A stretch of 64,000 nt of DNA. Origin: Taudactylus pleione. Lineage: Eukaryota > Chordata > Amphibia > Anura > Myobatrachidae. Location of the stretch: NCBI GenBank assembly GCA_031769625.1, contig JAUIMM010000688.1:873001-937000 (forward strand). The letters run 5' to 3'. The position numbers and the translations under genes were made by a program. Position 1 is the first letter of the stretch. Every line of letters begins with the position of its first letter. A model generated the notes under the pieces. The model did not search any database, was not told where the DNA came from, and was given only the letters and a program-made list of their open reading frames with translations. Positions 32,082 to 44,000 of this stretch are shown here, piece after piece.

Positions 32082-35000
32082 TAAGCTAACACATACACAG
32101 GATACACACACTAACACACACATACACACTATCACATGTACATATATACTTACACTAACCCATACACATATTAACACATACATAGTATACACTAACTAAC
32201 ACATACACAGTAACACATAGCTACACATTAACACAGAAATACACATACATACATACATTATTGAAGCTGCTCAGGCTGTAGGTTGCTAATGGGGGTGGAC
32301 ATCATGTATCGTTAGGCCCCGCCCCTTCACAATGTAATGGCGCGATTCGCGGGAGGAGATGGGGGCTTGTCGAATTGGCTCCACCCGCACTGCGGCCAGC
32401 GTGCAGGGCATCGGTCCGTCAGGGGGGATGTAAGTACCACAGAATCCCCCTTGCGACTAGCACCTCTTCCGCCTCCCCCCGCGGCCGGCACTCCCTTACC
32501 ACCGTACTGGGTAGACAACACACACCCCTGCTCCTTCTTACTGCATTTTCTCAGCTCCTCTCCCCTCTCCCTGTGCGTGTGACATCACATGCAGCAGATA
32601 GAGCAGGAGAGAGGAGAGTAAGCCAGCTGCCAGAGCGGCACTCGGCAGCTGTCCAATGTGCTGACACTGTCAGGGCCGGAATACAGCACAGTCAGCGGGC
32701 CCTCTGGGACCCGCCGGGCCCTAGGCGGCTGCTTATGTTGCCTAGCGGTAAATCCGCTACTGCCCGCACTGACCTGCCATCTTGGTGCACCCAAGTGAAG
32801 CCACAGTGAGTACACCTGATGGAGGCTCCTACTGAGGCTGCATCATCAAGTTGAAACTTCGTATCTCTATAATGGCGGATTTGTGAGGTAATAGTTTACA
32901 AACTATAACTTTCTCAATTACCTAAACCCCAAAAACACCTACCCTGGAACAATAGCTACCTTATAAAACAAACCCATCCTGAGTTATGCCTTCCCAAGAA
33001 TCCCCCATAGAGAACAGCAGAAAAGTGGTCCTAATTAAGTGTCACAAAATACTGACAGTTGGAAATTTAAATTACTCCCAAGTCCTAATTTATTATGTTT
33101 TTGCCCTGAAATTTGGCATGCAGCATCGAGCGTCAGTTCTACCAGCCCATGCAAAATTTCAGCTCCGTACCTCCAATTGCTTTTAAGGTGTAGCCCTTTA
33201 AACACCATGCCCCATCGGAATTTCTCTATGGAAAAATAATTTTTTTTCCGAGAGGACCCCCTACATCGCTCGTCCCCTGTATTTTGGCAACCAAGACTGG
33301 CTCTGATTAGCCTGGTGCTGGTTGTGCCTAATACAGGGAATCCCTACGTCGTTTTTCCCCTGTGTTTAGCACAAACAGCACTGGGGCTCCAAAGCTGTTT
33401 GTGCTGTGGAGGCACGTAATTTTTTTATTATATTACACATTCATGTTTTAAAACTATACATGGATGGATCTCACTGATACGTTCATGCATCTCTGTCTTA
33501 TTGATTTGATTTTCTCAGGTGCATGCCCAGCACCAGTGAGTCCCTCTGTCGCCTGCTGATGCTTCTATGCACGCCTGTTGCTGCCACTGCTCTGCACCCA
33601 TTGCTGCCACTTCCCCACACACCTGTAGCCTGCCCCTGCAGCCATCTCTCCCTCTGCACCCTTAAAACACCTGCTGTGTGCTATCTGCTCCTCCACCCGT
33701 GTTAGTGTACCTATTTGTTGTCCTTCTGCCCGGCAGGTGGCCCGGTTTGCTCGTCAAAACCCTGATGGTTAATAAATTATAAAAAAGCAATGAAATTCCA
33801 TAGACAAAAAAAACTTACGGTTTTACATGTCCCATTAAGGCTTCTTAGACATGATCTGAAATTTCACAAAACCTACTAAATTTGTGACACTCAAACTAAA
33901 AAAAGCAATGAAATTACGATCATTAAGGCTGACGCCTTAATGGACGTGTTCCTTGTGCAATACAGATATGGTATGCAATCACTTCCTGTGGTTAACTGCA
34001 GATTCAGCACTCTCACAGAATGAGATTGCTGTCACTCACAAAATGATGGAGCTGCTAATTCAAAGAATTGGTGCTCATTGGAATACACACATGCAGTCTA
34101 TGCAACTGAGGTCTAAGCAGAAAATACAGCTATGCAGGTGGGATAAAAGTGGTGTGGGTGGAAGAGACAGAGCAGCGTGGATAGGTGAGATAAAAAGGCA
34201 TGTAGAGGAGGGAAGGTTAAGCAGTACAGAGGGAGGGGGGGGAGCCAAAGTAATGCAGATGGGTGGAAAACAGTGGTGCGGATAGGGTGGAGGAACAAAG
34301 TAGTGCAGATGGGTGGAAAACAGTGGTTCGGATGGGGGGAAACAGAATGGCATGGTTTGGGCGGACAGCGACGTGGATGGGGTTAGAGAGTGGCATGAAC
34401 ATGGGAAGACAGAGCAGTGCAGCTGGGTAAAGACAGATTGGTGCAGATAAGGGAATACAGACTAGCACAAATAGGAGAACACACAACAGTAGGGATTGGG
34501 GAAGACAGATTAGTGTAGATGGGTAGGAAGACAGAGTAGTGCAGCTGGGGGGAGGAGACAAAGTTGCACAGTTGGGGGGGACAGAGTGGTGCAGATGAAG
34601 GAAGAAAGAGTGCCACAGAGGAAAGGAAGACAGAGCGGCGTGGCTTAGGCGAAGGCAGTGGTACAGAAGGAAACAGAGTGTCACAGAAGCAGGGCGGTGC
34701 AGATGGAGAAAGACAGATTGGTGCGGATGAGAGAACACAGACTACCATAGTTCGGAGACCACCCAGCAGTAGGGATTGGGGAAGACAGATTTGTATGGTT
34801 GGTGAGGAAGACAGAGTGGTGCGGTGGTGGGGGGAGACAGAGTTGCACGGTTGGGGGTCCAGAGTAATGCAGATGGAGGAAAAAAAGAGTGCCACAGATG
34901 AGAGAAAGACAGCAACGTGGCTGTGAAGAAGGCACGGATGCAGGGCGGTGCGGCTGGGGAAAAACAGATTGGTGCGGATGAGGGAACACAGACTATCACA

Positions 35001-38000
35001 GTTGGGAGACCACACAGCAGTAGGGATTGGGGAATATATAGCAGCATGGAGGCATATAGGGGAAGAAAGTGTACATGCATAGACAGAGTATGATAGTTTT
35101 AAAAATAAGGGAGCTGAACGTGTATTCTAAATGAGATAAATGTATGCAGTGAGAAGGATGTGGGAAGCCAGTGAGATTGTTGTGGTGATCGAATGGGAAG
35201 ATTGTGGGCACTGAGTGGGATGTGGGAGCCACATAACTGCTCAAACCTCAGTTGCATAGACTGCATGTGTGCACGCTGCTTTGTCTCCTCCCCCCATCCA
35301 CACCACTTTTACCCATCTGCACAGTTGTATTTTCTGCTTAGACCTCAGTTGCACAGACTGCATGTGTGCATTCCAATGAGCACACAATTCTGTGAATTAG
35401 CAGCTCCACCATTTTGTGAGTGACAGCAATCTCATTCTGTGAGAGTGCTGAATCTGCAGTTAACCACAGGGTGTGATGGCATACCATATCTGTATTGCGC
35501 AAGGAACACGTCCATTAAGGCGTCAGCCTTAACGATCGTCATGTCATTGCTTTTTTTAGTTTGAGTGGCAGAAATTCAGTAAGTTTTGTGAAATTTCAGA
35601 TCATGTCTAAGAAGCCTTAATGGGACATGTAAAACCGTAAGGTTTTTTGTCTCTGGAATATATATATATATATATATATATATTAATTAGCGTTCCCTCT
35701 AGGCTGTTTTATCGGAAAGCTGCGCCCTGCCCGATTTCAAAACGGCAGAATGTGCCCTGCCCCCCTTGGCGGCGCCCCTCTAAAACAGCTTGCCGGGTGC
35801 CATCCCCACCCGCGGGCTGCATTGTGCATGCGCCAAGAATCTATTCACAGAGACCGGAAAGCTTGGGTGCAGCCCGGCATGTCCGTAAGTGCAGTGCACA
35901 CTACCAAGAGTGATGAAAAGGAGGCGCGTCTAAAAGACACGCTCCTTCTTACGTGACCATGTCCCTTTTTCGGGTGCACGCGTGCCTTTGCCACACACCC
36001 TTTCTCTAGGTCCTGCCCGGTGCCGGACCTTAATACTTTGCGGTTCCTGCTTTGGCATTAATCCACCTTTCTACACGCAGGATAGAGACAAGGGACTTTC
36101 ACCTGCAGTCACTACCCTATAGCATCTCATCACAGTGAGAAAACTGGAATCTAAAATCACTAAAAATAGGTTTAGTTCCAATTATTTTTAGTAATTTTAG
36201 TGTTCTTAGAATAAGATTTACTCAGTAAAGAACCCTTAGCAAATTACTTTGAGGTCAACTGTAAGAAACAAAAAACATGGTCCTCCGTTCAAAGCCATTT
36301 TCTTAATATGGCACTCCAAGGAAAGAGTTTGGACACCCCTGATATACATTATGGGCCTGATTCAGACCCGGACGCTATGCTACGCTCGCTCGCATTGAGC
36401 GATTTTTCGCAAGCTGTGCATGCGTATGAGTCCCAATGTGCGTGCGCGAACCAGTCATTGTGATGGGAAAGTGCTCGCCCGTAGCCCGCAGTCGGGCCGC
36501 TATTTTGAGTGACAGATAGTGCCGTTTGTGGGTGGTAACAGGGGAAGGTGCTTGAAAATGGGGGTGTGGATGTGCGAACGCAGGCGTGCCCGACCGTCAG
36601 AACGGCGTTTAATGGGTGTGCATAATTAGCAAAGTAGCGTCATTACACACGTGACTGAGTTGTATTTTAGCCAGAACTGCTCGCAATGTTGTGGTAGGAA
36701 AAGGCTACCACAAGCGCTGCGAGCAGCTCCGATGGCTCTCGATGTTCCAGATTAATCCTACAACTGCCGGAGATGACGTGTGTTGCGAGTGGCAAAGGGG
36801 CGTCTTTATACAGGTGCGAGCGCATAGTGCGGCTGCTCGCTATTACTTAGTGGGCTGCTTTACGCGACGCAGTGCGAGCACATGATTTAAATAGCCGACC
36901 CCTTTTAGCCAGCGAGCAGACGAAATAGCGTCCGGGTCTGAATCAGGCCCTATGTTCCCTGCTATCCCTTATTGTCACAATTCTCCAATTCTAATTTTAA
37001 CTTTCAAATTTTTTTTTTATTGGCATTGGTACCTTGTATACTTCCGCTATGCATTATAGCACACAGGGTCTTCTGGTAAGGAATATTGTTTGAGGCTCAG
37101 CAAGTGGTGCTTAGCGGCATAGGGGTCATGGAAGACAAAGATTATTATCAGTGATGTTTTGCAGGTTATTGTAGGGCAAAGCGCTTGTCATTGTCACTAA
37201 ATATTTGCAAACAGTAGAAAACCCTTTTCTTGGTCACTGCAACAGAGAAATCCTGAAATCATGGGCCGTAACTTGGCGTGTGAAAGGAGTGCAGGGTCTG
37301 TGAGCAGCACTGTGGCTGCCCCACAGCGTTTGCATGTGGCTTGCAGGTCACTGGAACAGCAGAGTGCCACCAGGAGCATTCAAGGGTCTCTCCAGACAGG
37401 CACACTGCAGCCTGGAGAGCTGCGGGCAGTGCTTTACTTACTGGAGTCAGTGGCTCCGCCCCCTAGGCATGACATCACGGGTTTAGGGTGCAGGTATTTT
37501 GTAGCGTCAGTTCTCTGTCTTCTGTGTCACCGAGTCTTTGTTCCAACATGGCCATTCTTGTGTTGAAGGAAGATGGGATAGGATTTGTTTGCCCAGGATT
37601 TGTTTTGGTTTGTCCATATTAACGAAGATTTCCGCATGGAACTGGTAACTCTGCATTTGTAAAGGAATTTGTTCAAAACCAGAAAATCCTTTCATAAAAT
37701 AATAATAATGATAAGTAAAAGTGAAAAGTTTTCAACACTGTATTGAGATATGAAATATAAAGGTTCTTCTAAACAACGATCTTTCGGGTTCAGCAATTCT
37801 CATGCTTATTTTGAGGACATTTCTTTAAGTCTTTAATATGTGTATGGGAGGAGGTGGTCATCCATATACTGATTTGTAAATTAAGAGTGCCTGTGCGTGT
37901 TTCTCTGTGCGCTTGGGATCAAAGATGAAGGTCTCAGTCTGAACCACTGAAAAGGGGGATAAGAGTGGTACACCCGCCACCTCAAAGGGAGATATATATG

Positions 38001-41000
38001 CTCCAGGTTTTTAGCTTCTGTCTGGCAGACAGAAGCTGATTAGCAGCCTTGGTTTCCAGACCACCTGTTAGAGGCTGATAAAGGATGTGTCTTTCTGTGT
38101 AGTCAGTCTCTCACTGCCTGGGGAGCAGACCAGAGGCCTGTAGAGAGACACTGTGATTACTGAATGTAAGCGCTGTGCTAAGGCTGGGTACTCTCCAAGG
38201 CTTGGTATATATTCAACACAATCATAGAATAAAGCTGCATACACACGTAAAGATTTTCTGTCCAACCATCCAACTAGTTGATTGGTTGGAATGAAAATAT
38301 GGTAAGGTATGAAAGCAAATGACAATCAGCAATTTGCTCCCAAACGCCGGAAAATGGACAAAAACTGGTGTTTGAACAAATTGTTTAGATCAAACATTTA
38401 ACAAACTTGTCTGACCACCATTTTCATCTGTTTTCTTCCATTTAGGAGCATATTGCTGATGATCATTTACTTCCATACGTTACCAGATTTTCATTCCAAC
38501 CAATCAACTAGTTGGATGGTTGGACAGAAAATCTTTAGGTGTGTACCCAGCTTAAGACTTCTGTTTTGTGCGAGGGACGTTAGGTCCTTCCATTCTGAGA
38601 GCGGGAGTCATTTAGTTTAGTTAGAGCTGGAGACAGGCCAGGATTTACTTTTATTCTTTGTGAGAGCACTTAAGTAACTTTTACAGTTTTTACTGGAGAA
38701 TTAAGAAAAGGCCGTTCTGGGTAGACACTTCAAAATACTACTATTGAAGTATAAAAACATTCACATATAAAAACCTAGTAGTTTTTGTGGACAAAAAGCT
38801 GTTGACACCCTTATAAAAACATAATACAATTTATTACAATAAAAATCATTTTGTACAGTACCAATACAATTTTAGACGGTGCTGATTAGGTTCCACATTT
38901 GAACATGGACGATTCACCCTTAGGTTTAAAGCATGTATTTGTAGTGGTGTACTCACCGAATTAGGATCAAAAACACATTTTCTCGACGCGTTTCGTCTTC
39001 TTGGAGACTTCTTCAGGGGTTAATCTCTGTGCCTTCACATAAAGGAGTACATATTGTAAGTTCCAGTTGGTCTCAAATATACTGGAACGATGGATATTCT
39101 TAGGTAGCACTTGGTTCTCAGTAAAAAACGGCAGATTTCGCACCTCAGATATTTAAAAAAAGTCAACATTCTGTATATACTGTATATGATCAGTACTGGG
39201 TAGTTGAATCCCACCTAGGTAAGCAGTGCAGCACATTCACCTTCTGTCCTTATGGATTCAAAGTGGGAGCATAATAAGAAACCCTATATATATAGGGTTT
39301 CTTATTATGTTTCCTGGTCAAAAAACAGCTCCATAATGTTTGTCTAATTTACACTATTAATATTGCTAGAGGTCTAGTGTATAATAGTTGTATTGATTAG
39401 TATATCTTAATACACAGGATTGCACAGTAGTGAAGAAGACATTGGGTGAGAATGTGACATCCCGCAATGGCCCACATGTGTCAGGAGAATTGAGCAGGAC
39501 CAAGACCCCCATCACGGAGCCCACTCCTCACTCATTGATACATGACAGAGACAATGAGCAGAAGATCCTGGAACTCACCAACAAGATCATTCAGCTGCTG
39601 ACTGGAGAGGTGACTCCTGGGAATGGGACATTATACAGTAACACCAGGGGATGTGTCTGGGTGATGACTGGAGAGGTGACTGCTGGGAATGGGACAGTAT
39701 ACAGTAACACCAGGGGATGTGTCTGGGTGATGACTGGAGAGGTGACTGCTGGGAATGGGACATTATACTGTAACACCAGGGGATGTGTCTGGGTGATGAC
39801 TGGAGAGGTGACTGCTGGGAATGGGACATTATACAGTAACACCAGGGGATGTGTCTGGGTGATGACTGGAGAGGTGATTGCTGGGGGAATGGGACATTAT
39901 ACAGTAACACCAGGGGCTGTGTCTGGGTGATGACTGGAGAGGTGACTGCTGGGAATGGGACATTATACAGTAACACCAGGGGATGTGTCTGGGTGATGAC
40001 TGGAGAAGTGACTGCTGGGAATGAGACATTATACAGTAACACCAGGGGATGTGTCTGGGTGATGACTGGAGAGGTGATTGCTGGGGGAATGGGACATTAT
40101 ACAGTAACACAAGGGGCTGTGTCTGGGTGATGACTGGAGAGGTGACTGCTGGGAATGGGACATTATACAGTAACACCAGGGGCTGTGTCTGGGTGATGAC
40201 TGGAGAGGTGACTGCTGGGAATTGGACATTATACAGTAACACCAGGGGCTGTGTCTGGGTAATGACTGGAGAGGTGACTGCTGGGAATGGGACATTATAC
40301 AGTAACACCAGGGGATGTGTCTGGGTGATACTGGAGAGGTGACTGCTGGGAATGGGACATTATACAGTAACACCAGGGGATGTGTCTGGGTGATGACTGG
40401 AGAGGTGACTGCTGGGAATGGGACATTATACAGTAACACCAGGGGATGTGTCTGGGTAATGACTGGAGAGATGACTGCTGGGAATGGGACATTATACAGT
40501 AACACCAGAGGATGTGTCCGGGTGATGACTGGAGAGGTGACTGCTGGGAATGGGACATTATACAGTAACACCAGGGGATGTGTCTGGGTGATTACTGGAG
40601 AGGTGACTGCTGGGAATGGGACATTATACAGTAACACCAGGGGATGTGTCTGGGTGATGACTGGAGAGGTGAATGCTGGGAATTGGACATTATACAGTAA
40701 CACCAGGGGCTGTGTCTGGGTGATGACTGAAGAGGTGACTGCTGGGAATGGGACATTATACAGTAACACCAGGGGATGTGTCTGGGTGATGACTGGAGAG
40801 GTGACTGCTGGGAATGGGACATTATACAGTAACACCAGGGGATGTGTCTGGGTGATGACTGGAGAGGTGACTGCTGGGAATGGGACATTATACAGTAACA
40901 CCAGGGGATGTGTCTGGGTGATGACTGGAGAGGTGACTGCTGGGAATGGGACATTATACAGTAACACCAGGGGCTGTGTCTGGATGATGACTGTATCATT

Positions 41001-44000
41001 GTGTGTGTCAGGTTCCTATAAGGTGTCAGGATGTCACTGTCTATCTCTCCATGGAGGAGTGGGAGTATGTAGAAGGACACAGTTATCTATACAAGGACAT
41101 CATGATGGAGAATCACCGGACCCTAAAGTCACTGGGTAAGAGACCTTACGTGTCTTGATAAATCCTATATACAGTGTCTGTGACACAACCCTATATAATC
41201 AATGTGTGATTGGATCCCAGGCACTATGCCACTGGAACAACATCCCAGCTGAAATGTTCTTAGATTAACACCAAGTGTCCCTTTATCTCCCAACAACTGG
41301 CATCCACGTACTCTAAATTTTATTTTTTCTGAGAGAAATTGATTATTGATTGTTTCAGGAGATCAGTCCTCCATCTGTGCTCAGAACCCAGACCTACAGC
41401 AGCAGCAAGGACAGAAAGCCTCTAGTTGTGGTAAGGCTCTCCGTGTTTCATTGTACTGGGTTATGTTAATTAATCTGAGGAACAGTGTGGCTTTCATTCT
41501 CACCTGTGATAAGAGACTGAGGGGTCTATTTACTGAGCAGTGTTAGGAGACAGAGTGAAAAGTGATAAGGTGCCAGCCAATCAGCTCCCATCTGTCATCT
41601 CACAGGCTGTGTTTGAAAAATGACAGTTGGGAGCTGATTGGCTGGCACCTTATCACTTTTCACTCTGTCTCCTAACACTGCTTAGTAACTAGACCCCTGA
41701 AACATTGTGGCCAAACCCTTGTCTCTGTTAAGTCTCTGCTTAATGTTGTCTTTTAGCAGTGTTTAGTAGAACACTGGGTGCATATCCGAACGATGTGTAT
41801 CCCAGCCAATCCTAGGCCCGATGGAGCGACATAACGGTCGGTGGTACACACTGCAGGATCCGTAGTACGACCGCACGATATAGCCTTCCATCCTCCACTT
41901 ACCTGCGTGCGCGACAATCCCTAAAAACTCGTACGGCACATTTGTTACACATAGGCCCTCAGAGCCGCTCGCAAAAAGCGAGTGCTCGCTCTGAATGAGG
42001 GCGGCCGCTTTTGTTTTGAAAGCCGGCCTCCTGGCCGCTCGCTAAGCTGTGGGTTACCACCCACAGCTTTAGCAAGTGACCAGGTGATGGTCGCGATGGT
42101 CGAGACCATTGCGACCATCGGGGCTTGCGACGAGACCCTTGCGGTAGGGTCTCGTCTACCGCAAGCCCCAGGTAGCTTCCTTCTCTAACAGAGCCGGAAG
42201 CTCACCACTGACATCACGAGTGATGTCAGTAGGGCCACCCACAAATGGCAGGCGTTCCTTCAGGAACGCCTCCGTTTGTCCAGCCACCCCCCACCCCGGC
42301 TACAAAACGGGGCGAGCTGTCGATCAACATCGACAGCCGCCCCATTTGTAGTGACCCCCGGAGCGAGTGAATTTGTCACACGCTCCGGGGCTTGCGCATG
42401 CGCACTGCGAGCGCTGCGCAGGCCCTCACCATCGACCCGCTTGCGAGCGGGTCTGAATGAGGGCCATAGTGTATGCACAGAAGCGCAATTCTGATTGAGA
42501 CACACTGTGTCAGAGGTGTATTAGAAATATGCTGGCCAGGGACTGGGGAGATGGCTATTCAGATACATGGTCTTGTTATGGGAATGTCACAGGCGTGTTG
42601 GGGGTACATTTACTAAAGGTCGATTTTAATCCATTTAAAATAGATGAAAATTGATTAACACTGATGTTGAGTCTAAATCAAACATTTACCAATACTTAAA
42701 GAACCAAATCAAACATTGTCTATTAGTAAATGTGTGATTTAGCCCCAGAACACACAACATCGATGTTAATCGATTTAGTAAATATACCCCCCCCCTTATA
42801 CTCTCACATTGGAGAGGCCATATTCTGACAAAAAATCTGCAGCCAGCTAGTGCAAGTTTTGATGGAGCGACCAACTGAGGCGTTTAAAGACACAGCAGGA
42901 AGTATCACAGCATGTACGGACACTCATAGTGGGCATCTCAGTCGCTTTGTAGCGGCATTTGCGCGAAGTGGCAGACGGGCGAGCGCCAAAAGACATGTCT
43001 ACGGCCACCTATAAATCAGGCCGTGTGTGCTCTTCCTTCTTAATAGTGTAACAGCACAGGCGTTATAAGGGTGTGGTTAGCTGGCAATGTGTACTGTGGC
43101 ATTCTGGGGTACATGCCGAGACTCAAGGCGCGATGGTACTCCACCTCTGGGCCGTGCCGCAGAGCATTTAGCCATTGGTTGTGTTTTCCCTCAGATGAAT
43201 CCAGTTACAGAAACACACCGGAGAGATCACAGGGCTGTCCAGGGGTAGAATGCAAGGCCCCACAGGATTATCCGATGGCGGTAACTGAGGTAACATAACT
43301 AAACATTTACATTATAGTCTGTACTTACTTAGCCATTCTCTGTCCCTCTCCCCTCATTATGTCTGTAAATATATAGTAAATGGGTATTTTCTTATATCAT
43401 TTATCCAATGAACACACAAAAAACTTGTGAGGTAAATGTAACAGACTGAAATACCCCTGAATACGTCAGAGCTTCACTATACAGCACCTCTAGCACAGGG
43501 TGAGAATCTCTGCTGTACGCTACATGTTTTCTATGCGCTTCATGTACTTAGGATACAAAACTGACAAACGTGGACATTTTACCAGAGACTAAGAAGGGAG
43601 AAGACCTGGGCGTCCGGTGTAAACAGCCGAGTGAGGAGCAGGAAGGTGAGTAACACGTCAAACAGTCCTGTCAGCATATTCATCACAGCCACCGTTACCT
43701 TCTGCTCCACTTCTGTGCTATACACAAACAGGGGGCTGGAGGGACACTGAGCTCTGGGCTTGATTCTTTACGGATTGCAATTGCAACAAGCGTACGCAGT
43801 TTGTCCGATTCTTGCGTAGTGCCCATGCACCGCACTGTGCGTCCATCGCACTGCCATTACGGTCACAGAGAGGACTCCGAAGCAGAGTGAGTGACAGGCC
43901 GTGAGTGTTTGGGGGTGGTGGCGGGGGACTGGTTGGAGAAACTCAGGCGTGTCTGTCCTTGCGAATGCCGTTGTATGGGCGTGCTTAAATTAGCCACCGC

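Larger units (their letters stand above)
30024..32762. mobile_element. 2.7-kb hAT-type element, non-coding
   Basis: It starts CAGAGGCGGATTTAGAC and ends GGTAAATCCGCTACTG. The 8-bp CCCGCACT is duplicated exactly (30016-30023 and 32763-32770). GGGGCCC-rich subterminal sequence is present at both ends. No hAT transposase or BED finger can be read, so it is a large non-autonomous element that has picked up GGGCAG-rich repeats (30840-31190), a long hairpin (31876-32040) and microsatellites. Confidence 0.88.
29030..33430. mobile_element. Large inverted-arm repeat unit split by a hAT element
   Basis: An arm at about 29030-29420 (CACAAAAGCTATTGGAGGTA, GACCACTTTTCTGCTGTTCT) is inverted at about 32862-33230 (AGAACAGCAGAAAAGTGGTC, ACCTCCAATTGCTTTTAAGG). 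A block of diverged units of about 80 bp (GCCTGGTGCTGGTTGTGC, CCCTGTATTTTGGCAACC) follows the left arm at 29490-29720 and recurs in direct orientation after the right arm at 33250-33420. The 2.7-kb hAT element at 30024-32762 lies in between. I cannot name the family; no convincing protein is encoded. Confidence 0.6.

Noticed and set aside
34217..35080. Cys/Leu/Pro-rich ORFs of 100-210 codons on the minus strand
   Set aside because: Translations of the degenerate GA-rich tandem units in the centre of an inverted-repeat element.
40029..40967. ORF of 312 codons on the minus strand
   Set aside because: Antisense shadow of the 66-bp array in the plus gene's intron 2.
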